This document shows positions 38,961-44,618 of a stretch of 44,618 nucleotides of DNA, piece after piece. The first letter of the stretch is position 1, and the number at the start of each line of letters is the position of its first letter. Position numbers and translations under genes: made by a program. The notes under the pieces were generated by a model. The model worked only from the letters and a program-made list of their open reading frames with translations. It did no database searches and was not told the origin of the DNA. The stretch comes from Ruminococcus sp. UBA4321 (lineage in GTDB: Bacteria; Bacillota; Clostridia; Oscillospirales; Ruminococcaceae). The stretch covers positions 1 through 44,618 of the forward strand of contig DGUB01000067.1 in NCBI GenBank assembly GCA_002393815.1, in the 5' to 3' direction.

Positions 38961-39533
38961 TCAGTGTTTCTCCTGAATCGTAGTATCTACAACATTGGCA
39001 TCTGCGGCTTTATAGCCTTCCATGCCCAGAAGTGAGGAAACAAGCCGGATGACGGCGTGAAGCGTGAAGCCGATACCAATAATCCGGACAGTATCGTTCA
39101 TGACAGAAATCGGTCTCGTCATGACGAAAATCGCCAGAAGCGCACTCGCGGCGCATAAGCTGAACCCAATCCACCACTTGGGAACATCATGACGGAAAAC
39201 AAAGTTCCGGTACATGCCGGACACCGAACTTGCCAGAATCCAGCCGCCGAATAAGACAGGAATCAGCACTTTCAGCAAAATCGGAATGATTTCCAGAAGA
39301 ACGCCGATAAGCAGAAAGGTAAGCCCGTATATAATATTCTGCTGAGAACGGAACTTCGGAAACAGGCACAGCAGCAGAAGCACTGCGCCTGCACCGCAGC
39401 ACACACCGCCGATTAATTTACAGGTCGTTGTGATAATATCCGGCTTTGCTGTGAAGATGATTCCGGCAGCCAGCGTGAGGATAGAAAAAATATTGGTGTA
39501 CCAGAATGTTTTCCAGTTGATTTTTCTGAACAT
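38961..39533 (-). CDS. DUF308/HdeD-like membrane protein
   Basis: A 190-residue integral membrane protein with six hydrophobic helices and short loops, matching the DUF308 (HdeD-like) family: IIFTAKPDIITTTCKLIGGVCCGAGAVLL and the related repeat IFVMTRPISVMNDTVRIIGIGFTLHAVIRL show the two-fold internal similarity. Its function is not established. AAGGAGTG precedes the ATG. It lies between the transglutaminase gene (33 nt) and the DnaD gene (4 nt), all on one transcript by spacing. Confidence 0.82.
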   Translation of the reverse strand: MFRKINWKTFWYTNIFSILTLAAGIIFTAKPDIITTTCKLIGGVCCGAGAVLLLLCLFPKFRSQQNIIYGLTFLLIGVLLEIIPILLKVLIPVLFGGWILASSVSGMYRNFVFRHDVPKWWIGFSLCAASALLAIFVMTRPISVMNDTVRIIGIGFTLHAVIRLVSSLLGMEGYKAADANVVDTTIQEKH

Positions 39534-39566
39534 GAAGAATCACTCCTTAAAAATAATATAAATTTA

Positions 39567-42155
39567 TTACAGATAATGCCTGAGCCATTTGAAATAGAAT
39601 TTTTTCAGGAATCCGGCGTTCTGATACATGCCCTGTGCAAGAGAATCCGCCGTCCGGCTGAGATAATGCAGTTCGCTCTTTGTCATCGGGTGCGGACTGT
39701 AGCGGAGTTTTGCACCAATCTGCACCGCCGCGGAAAGACTGTAGACCGGATTCATGTATTCGGAACAGTGCAGTTCGGAATCTTCTACCAGTTCGCCGAT
39801 ATTTGTGCCTTTTGTACGGACACCGCATTCGGAAAGCAGGTCGGTCAGATAGCCGTAAGCACAGAATGCAGCGGCTTTCCGGTCTTCCTGTGCAAGACCG
39901 CGTTCACGCTTCCGGAGCGCGGCGATTCTGACAATCCGGAGAATCAGAGCCGTCAGGCAGAAAACTGCCGCAATCGTCAGGGAAATCATCAGAATCAGCA
40001 TATTCGCCGGGATTTCGGTCTTTTCCGGAACGGGCGGTTCAGCCGGCAGTTCCGGAACAGTTTCGGTCGGAACGGGTAAAGTTTCGATTACTTTCGTTTC
40101 CGGGACGGGTCTGGGTGTCCGGGCGCGCGGCGTAAAGTAAGAGAATGTAAATTCAAACGGAATCCAGCCGATACCGCTCAGATAAATTTCCGTCCATGCG
40201 TGGGCGTTGCTGTCGAGAATCTCGGAAGTATAGGCGATACTGCCGTCTTCGGCGGCGGATTCTGTCAGCGTTCCGGAATCGGAACAGTTAATCATATAGC
40301 CTTCGCAGTACCGCGCCGGAACACCTGCCATTCTTGCGAGTACCGTCCCGGCGGTAGCGTAATGTTCACAGTAGCCTTTCCGGTTTTCGAGCAGAAACCA
40401 TGCGGCATGGTCAGTGCCGGAAGGTGTCTTTCCGGGCGCAAGGGTATAGCTGACATTATCGCAGATTTTATCGCGCAAATCCTGAAGTTTCAGAATCGTT
40501 TCGGATGGGGAAGCTGTCCGGGCATCGAAATCACCGAGCAAATCGGCATAAGCCGTCCGGACTGCCTGCAAAGAAGGCGTATCCGGCAGGGAAGTGTAAT
40601 TTTCATAGACGAAATCATCATAGAAGCTTCCGCAGAGAATCCCGGCTTCGGCGGCACGGGAATCGAATGTGCCGATTTCATAGAATTCTTTCATAAGTCT
40701 GCTTTTTTCCGAAACCCAAACCGACGGCTTTTTACTGCCCATAACCTCCCGGAGCAAATCTATGTCATCACTTCCGTACAGACTTGTAAAAAGTCCTTGT
40801 ATCGGGATTTTTTTGACGGCATCTGCATCAGAGAGAATCGCTTCATAGTCCATATGTCCCTGAATGGTATAGTCTGTCGTACTGGTCTGCATATTGTCAT
40901 CCGGCTGACAGAGAATATCCTGATTCTTCTGGAATCCGTAAGGCACGCACTGCGCCAGAACGCCGGTTGTATGATAAAGCGACATCTGCACGGGATTTCC
41001 GCCCGTCATGGTGGAATACAGAAATTCCGGCGGATAGTAGTCCAGTGTCCGGAAGATTTCCAGATTTTCGGAATCTTTCAGGACTTGCGGTGCAATTGTC
41101 CAGTTCGAGCCGGTATAATCAAATCCGGTGCGGTATTTCAGATAGATTCTGGTTTCGGGATTTTCGGAAAATGCAATGCTTGTGACAGGCGTATCTTCAT
41201 AGATTTTTTCGTCGAGACTGCCGAGCAGAATCTGATTTTCATTGTCCTGCGGTTCGGGCGTTTCGCCGTAATTCGCCAGAATCGGATTATCTGTCAGATG
41301 CAGGGAAGCAATATAATTCTGAAAGTCCGTCCGCATGGTTTTGAATTCTTCCGGACGTTCATAGCCTGCTTTGTGCAGAAACAGTTCCGCACCGCCGAAC
41401 AGAACCATCATCACAAACAGCGTGATAATGCCTGTTGTTTCCGGAAGCATGAAGCGCATACTGGAAACCGGAAAGAATGCGTTCTTCTTCCGAAGAAAGC
41501 CTGTTTTTCCGCCGCTCTGGTTGATGCCCGAACCTGCCATCTGCACCGCCGCCATCGCAAACCAGAACGCCGTCAGCAGTGCCGCAAAGAAATGATTCGG
41601 CACGATTCCGAAAAACAAGCCGATTTCAATAAACGGAAACGTCACCAGCAGACTCAGAAAAAAATTCTGATAGCGCAGAACCGCATAACATACCATCCAG
41701 ATTATCGGAAACGACAGAAAACACGCCACACAGCTCACACTGCTGATTTGGGAATATCTTTCATCTGTAATGAAGTATTCCCAGTCGGTCATATAAATTG
41801 CCTGACATACATCGTTTGTCAGGTACATCAGCCCGTTGGTAATGCGGTCTTTCTGCCAGAAAAACAGTCCGCAGTACAGCAGAACAATGCCAAGCACCGG
41901 CAGAACGCTGTGTTCCGGCTTTATCGCAAAATAGGAAAAAAACAGGAATACCGGCACAATTGCCGCCATCAGCACCGGCAGGGAATACACCGGTGAAAAC
42001 ATCGTCAGAAATGAAAAAATACTGCTGATAACGCCTGCAAATGCAATCAGCACAAGCAGAATCTTATGCCGCCGGGGATAGGGATTCTGCAATGCCATGG
42101 AGAGGGTATTTTCAATCTGTACGCCGTTTACGGGTTCAGAAACTTGCTGTTTCAT
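39567..42155 (-). CDS. Transglutaminase-like membrane protein (TgpA/DUF3488-type)
   Basis: An 862-residue membrane protein. Five to six N-terminal helices (about 30-275) are followed by an extracellular transglutaminase/protease-like domain with the catalytic Cys596 in KGYCEHYATAG and His652 in NAHAWTEIYL; the third, acidic residue is Glu in GWIPFEFTF rather than the usual Asp. A Pro/Thr/Glu-rich stalk (PVPETKVIETLPVPTE) leads to a last helix and a cytoplasmic DUF4129-like tail. This architecture always goes with MoxR and DUF58 proteins; the complex is thought to act in envelope assembly or protein maturation, but the substrate is unknown. GAGGTAAG precedes the ATG. Confidence 0.9.
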   Translation of the reverse strand: MKQQVSEPVNGVQIENTLSMALQNPYPRRHKILLVLIAFAGVISSIFSFLTMFSPVYSLPVLMAAIVPVFLFFSYFAIKPEHSVLPVLGIVLLYCGLFFWQKDRITNGLMYLTNDVCQAIYMTDWEYFITDERYSQISSVSCVACFLSFPIIWMVCYAVLRYQNFFLSLLVTFPFIEIGLFFGIVPNHFFAALLTAFWFAMAAVQMAGSGINQSGGKTGFLRKKNAFFPVSSMRFMLPETTGIITLFVMMVLFGGAELFLHKAGYERPEEFKTMRTDFQNYIASLHLTDNPILANYGETPEPQDNENQILLGSLDEKIYEDTPVTSIAFSENPETRIYLKYRTGFDYTGSNWTIAPQVLKDSENLEIFRTLDYYPPEFLYSTMTGGNPVQMSLYHTTGVLAQCVPYGFQKNQDILCQPDDNMQTSTTDYTIQGHMDYEAILSDADAVKKIPIQGLFTSLYGSDDIDLLREVMGSKKPSVWVSEKSRLMKEFYEIGTFDSRAAEAGILCGSFYDDFVYENYTSLPDTPSLQAVRTAYADLLGDFDARTASPSETILKLQDLRDKICDNVSYTLAPGKTPSGTDHAAWFLLENRKGYCEHYATAGTVLARMAGVPARYCEGYMINCSDSGTLTESAAEDGSIAYTSEILDSNAHAWTEIYLSGIGWIPFEFTFSYFTPRARTPRPVPETKVIETLPVPTETVPELPAEPPVPEKTEIPANMLILMISLTIAAVFCLTALILRIVRIAALRKRERGLAQEDRKAAAFCAYGYLTDLLSECGVRTKGTNIGELVEDSELHCSEYMNPVYSLSAAVQIGAKLRYSPHPMTKSELHYLSRTADSLAQGMYQNAGFLKKFYFKWLRHYL

Positions 42156-42183
42156 GATAAACTTACCTCATAGTCATATAAAA

Positions 42184-43359
42184 TCAGATAACCAGTCCGG
42201 CAATACTTTCCGCAAGCTGTTCCGGCAGAACTGTCCGCACGGAAACGCTGTCCGACGGAAAGGAAAGATTCCGGTCATGCAGAATGACAAGATTTTTCTG
42301 TTCTGCTTCGGTCTGCCGTTCGAGTACGGGGAGCATTGCCGCCTGTGCATCGTTGGTGATGAGCGTCACAGAGGAATACTGCTGTCCGGCGAAGATTTCG
42401 CGCAAGTCCTCTGCATCCAGAGACATGTCATGCAGTGCGTGATACAGTTCGCGGAAAATTTCCGGAAGGTCATCTCTGGATTTCAGGGTCTGGAACGTCA
42501 GTCTGCCGCCGCTGTGCCATGCCAGAACAGCTGTGAGGTCAGCATCGGCAAGCCGTACCGCGAGAGAGTAAATCAGCGTCAGGAATGCCTGTGCTTCCTG
42601 CATTTTCTCCAGTTCACCGGAAACCGTGCCGGGAAGATATTCCGCAAGAATCAGCACCTGCTTGGCAATCGGATAGCCGAATTCTTTGATAAAAAGCATA
42701 TCAGACTTGGAACTGAGTTTCCAGTGAATACGGCTGACGGCATCGCCCGGATGATATTCCCGGATATTGAAAATTTCGGAAGGGTCATCACCGGGACGGT
42801 CAGGCGCATAGCGGCTGCTCTCCGGGGAGTAGACCGCTCCGGCAGTTTCGCTGACGGATAAATGCAGTTTTTTCGGCAGAACCAGAATTTCGATTTCGTC
42901 ATTGATTTTCTTCATTTTAGTATAGAATAAATGAAAATAATCCAGAATATGCAGATATTCAATCCGGACTTTCACCGCGCCGCAGCATTCCGGACGGATA
43001 TAGAACGTCAGCCTTGCCGAATTCCGGCTGTGCAGAGGAAAACGGAATTTCGTCTTTTCCGGAGTATCGCTGAACGCATGGCACACGCTGATTTGTGCAT
43101 AGACTTTCGGGAAAAACAGCGGACAGTGATTCTCGACAATCACAGAAACCGGAATGGATTCATGCACCGTACAGGATGCCGCCTTACAGTTCAGGGAAGC
43201 TTCACAGGTCAGCTTGACCCATAACAGACAGAGTTTCATAAAGACCGGCACAGCCAGCGCACAAATCAGCATAATCAGTGCCAGAGAATCTATATATAAT
43301 ACTGAAAAAACGGCTAATCCTGCCACTAACGCCAGATAAAGAAGCTTGACAAACCACAT
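42184..43359 (-). CDS. DUF58 protein of the MoxR cluster
   Basis: A 391-residue protein with two N-terminal helices (about 5-48), a beta-rich region, and a DUF58 domain with the signature REYHPGDAVSRIHWKLSSKSDMLFIKEFG at about 198-226, and a vWA-like remainder. DUF58 proteins work with MoxR AAA+ ATPases, probably as an adaptor or metal-binding partner. It lies 9 nt after moxR and 28 nt before the transglutaminase gene. GGAGTG precedes the ATG. Confidence 0.9.
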   Translation of the reverse strand: MWFVKLLYLALVAGLAVFSVLYIDSLALIMLICALAVPVFMKLCLLWVKLTCEASLNCKAASCTVHESIPVSVIVENHCPLFFPKVYAQISVCHAFSDTPEKTKFRFPLHSRNSARLTFYIRPECCGAVKVRIEYLHILDYFHLFYTKMKKINDEIEILVLPKKLHLSVSETAGAVYSPESSRYAPDRPGDDPSEIFNIREYHPGDAVSRIHWKLSSKSDMLFIKEFGYPIAKQVLILAEYLPGTVSGELEKMQEAQAFLTLIYSLAVRLADADLTAVLAWHSGGRLTFQTLKSRDDLPEIFRELYHALHDMSLDAEDLREIFAGQQYSSVTLITNDAQAAMLPVLERQTEAEQKNLVILHDRNLSFPSDSVSVRTVLPEQLAESIAGLVI

Positions 43360-43368
43360 AGAAGCGCA

Positions 43369-44337
43369 TCACTCCGCATCCGGAACAGGAACTGATTTCA
43401 GAATTTCCTGTACCAAATTCTGTGCCTGTTCGGGGGTATCGTCCGTGCCGTGCAGGAGCATTCTGTGACAGAACACATCCGCACACACAAAAGAAATATC
43501 ATCCGGCAGAAGATAATCCCGTCCCTGTGCGTAGGCGCAGGCTTTTGCCATCTGCATCAGTGCCAGAGAGCCGCGCGGACTGATACCAAGCCGGATTTCC
43601 GGATGATTCCGCGTTGCCTGAATCAGACTGACAATATAATGATAAATCGAATCATTGATATAAATTTCTTCGACTTCCCGGCGCATGGCAAGCAGTTCAT
43701 CTGCATCAGCAACCTGTTCGATATCGTCGAGCGGATTGGAAGTCTGCCGGGCTTTCAGCAAAGCGATTTCATGTTCTGCGGACGGATAGCCCAGCGACAG
43801 CCGGACGAGAAATCTGTCCATCTGGGATTCCGGCAGTCTCTGCGTTCCGACACAGGTAATCGGATTCTGTGTTGCTATGACAATATGCGGCTGGGGCAGG
43901 GGATAGGTTTTTCCGTCCATCGTGACCGCGCCTTCTTCCATGAGTTCGAGCAGTGCCGACTGCGTCTTGCTGGAAGTCCGGTTGATTTCGTCCGCTAACA
44001 GCAGATTGCAGAACGCCGCGCCCTTCTTGAAAACAAAACTGTCACTGCTTTTCTGATACATCGTAAAGCCCGTGACATCTGTCGGCAGAACGTCCGGAGT
44101 AAACTGAATTCTTTTACAGGACAGGGAGAGCGTTTTCGAGATTGCCAGTGCAAGTGTTGTTTTCCCGACACCGGGCATATCTTCGAGCAGGATATGACCG
44201 CCTGCCAGAATCGCAAGCAGCACTTTAAAGATAACATCATTTTTTCCGTTGACAGCTTTCTGGATTTCGAGCAGCATGTTTTGAAGTGTCGGCTGCCGGA
44301 GCTGAATTCGCATGGTTTTGGTTCTGGGTTGTGCCAT
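43369..44337 (-). CDS. MoxR-family AAA+ ATPase
   Basis: A 322-residue chaperone-like ATPase of the MoxR family. Walker A is EDMPGVGKTTLA near residue 53, Walker B LLADEINR near 116 with the usual NRTSSKTQSALLELMEEG, then ATQNP and the arginine finger region LPESQMDRF. It probably remodels the DUF58/transglutaminase partner complex. I chose the ATG at 44335-44337 as the family-consistent start; the AAAGGA upstream is rather far (about 15 nt), and a second ATG (44311-44313) lies 8 codons in. It is the first gene of a six-gene minus-strand run that ends with the primosome genes. Confidence 0.9.
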   Translation of the reverse strand: MAQPRTKTMRIQLRQPTLQNMLLEIQKAVNGKNDVIFKVLLAILAGGHILLEDMPGVGKTTLALAISKTLSLSCKRIQFTPDVLPTDVTGFTMYQKSSDSFVFKKGAAFCNLLLADEINRTSSKTQSALLELMEEGAVTMDGKTYPLPQPHIVIATQNPITCVGTQRLPESQMDRFLVRLSLGYPSAEHEIALLKARQTSNPLDDIEQVADADELLAMRREVEEIYINDSIYHYIVSLIQATRNHPEIRLGISPRGSLALMQMAKACAYAQGRDYLLPDDISFVCADVFCHRMLLHGTDDTPEQAQNLVQEILKSVPVPDAE

Positions 44338-44380
44338 TGGAGAATGTTCGTCCTTTCTGAATTTTGTTTCGCCTGAATCT

Positions 44381-44409
44381 ATTATAACATTTCCGGAAGC
44401 AAAATGCAA
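44381..44409 (-). promoter_or_regulatory. Promoter of the MoxR-to-DnaC gene run
   Basis: Minus strand: TTGCAT (44404-44409), 17-nt spacer, TATAAT (44381-44386) with extended TGT. Confidence 0.82.
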
Positions 44410-44549
44410 TAGCTTTCCGGAAACAGATGCTTCTTTTATTTTATCATATTTTTTCCCGTTTGTCCAGAGATTTTGCAATTATTTTGGAACAGAATGATAC
44501 TTTTGAGAAAAAAATTTTTTCAGATTTCAAAATTTTTTTGAAAAAACAC

Positions 44550-44578
44550 TTGACAAATCTTTTGCTTTGTGCTATAAT
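44550..44578 (+). promoter_or_regulatory. Consensus promoter of the tRNA gene
   Basis: TTGACA (44550-44555), 17-nt spacer, TATAAT (44573-44578) with extended TGC. A/T-rich tracts upstream could act as an UP element. Confidence 0.9.
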
Positions 44579-44596
44579 AATATCTGTTGAGCGGAT

Positions 44597-44618
44597 GTGC
44601 CTGTAGCTCAGCTGGATA
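44597..44618 (+). tRNA. tRNA gene, 5' part only (cut by window edge)
   Basis: GTGCCTG (acceptor strand), TA (positions 8-9), GCTC (D-stem), AGCTGGATA (D-loop start). The layout is that of a tRNA 5' half, of the type seen in Arg or Lys tRNAs. The anticodon is outside the window, so identity is open. Confidence 0.85.

Noticed and set aside
40200..41996. A 598-codon open frame on the plus strand opposite the transglutaminase gene
   Set aside because: The minus-strand frame has clear membrane helices, a transglutaminase Cys/His pair and operon context. The plus-strand frame has no recognisable domain and no ribosome-binding site; it is open because the codon use of the true gene avoids stop codons in that register.
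44490..44549. Terminator or attachment site in the A/T tracts before the tRNA gene
   Set aside because: The runs (such as GAAAAAAATTTTTTC) are self-complementary but very weak stems. They follow no gene end and more likely act as an UP element; no integrase or duplicated tRNA end is visible.

Overview
The window reads as a chromosome segment of a Gram-positive, gut- or rumen-type anaerobe of the Ruminococcus / Oscillospiraceae kind. The evidence is a secreted pectate lyase ending in a type I dockerin, lipoproteins with short signal peptides, a DnaD/DnaI-like primosome pair, AGGAGG ribosome-binding sites, frequent TTG starts and near-consensus sigma-A promoters (TTGnnn, 17-nt spacer, usually TGnTATAAT). 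I found no CRISPR array, insertion sequence, integrase or phage gene. Gene density is high, with 38 coding sequences and one tRNA cut by the right edge.

Layout. 1-5.8 kb: a sugar-binding lipoprotein (cut by the left edge) diverges from a YbiR/ArsB-like permease, followed by an aldo/keto reductase and, on the minus strand, a sodium:amino-acid symporter coupled to the AzlC/AzlD amino-acid exporter. 5.9-7.9 kb: a 649-residue coiled-coil protein I cannot name. 8.1-11.9 kb: two tandem diguanylate cyclases, FIST-GGDEF and LacI-like-sensor-GGDEF. 11.9-18.1 kb: a seven-gene plus-strand run starting at one clear promoter: DUF6273 protein, GH25 lipoprotein, hexapeptide-repeat protein, small helical protein, NADAR-type (DUF6977) ADP-ribosylation-reversal protein, MnmM-like tRNA methyltransferase and a compact PglX-like DNA adenine methyltransferase. 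It ends at a terminator shared with a convergent DinJ-YafQ toxin-antitoxin pair. 18.8-22.8 kb: dockerin pectate lyase and an ATP-grasp enzyme. 22.8-28.7 kb: a VanR-like regulator and large sensor kinase, divergent from a HAD phosphatase and a DUF975-CmpB membrane fusion. 28.8-30.9 kb: stand-alone glutamate-cysteine ligase plus an EgtC/YafJ-like class II amidotransferase. 31.0-33.1 kb: a second two-component system with a small membrane protein. 33.1-35.2 kb: two more GGDEF proteins (membrane GGDEF; AraC-GGDEF). 35.2-36.8 kb: a MATE transporter behind a promoter-proximal terminator-like hairpin. 36.8-44.4 kb: a minus-strand run MoxR-DUF58-transglutaminase-DUF308-DnaD-DnaC/DnaI. The right edge enters a tRNA gene with its own promoter.

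How it fits together. Much of the window is sensing and signalling: four GGDEF proteins with four different input modules, two OmpR-family systems and a MoxR cluster, alongside nutrient uptake, plant-polysaccharide degradation and thiol metabolism. The strongest candidate for something undescribed is the 14.8-18.1 kb module. It holds a NADAR protein without its usual DarT1 toxin partner and a PglX-type methyltransferase without any other BREX gene and lacking the usual C-terminal half, in tight tandem with a tRNA-modifying enzyme and next to a toxin-antitoxin locus. The second is the hairpin and U-tract sitting immediately after the transcription start of the MATE gene.
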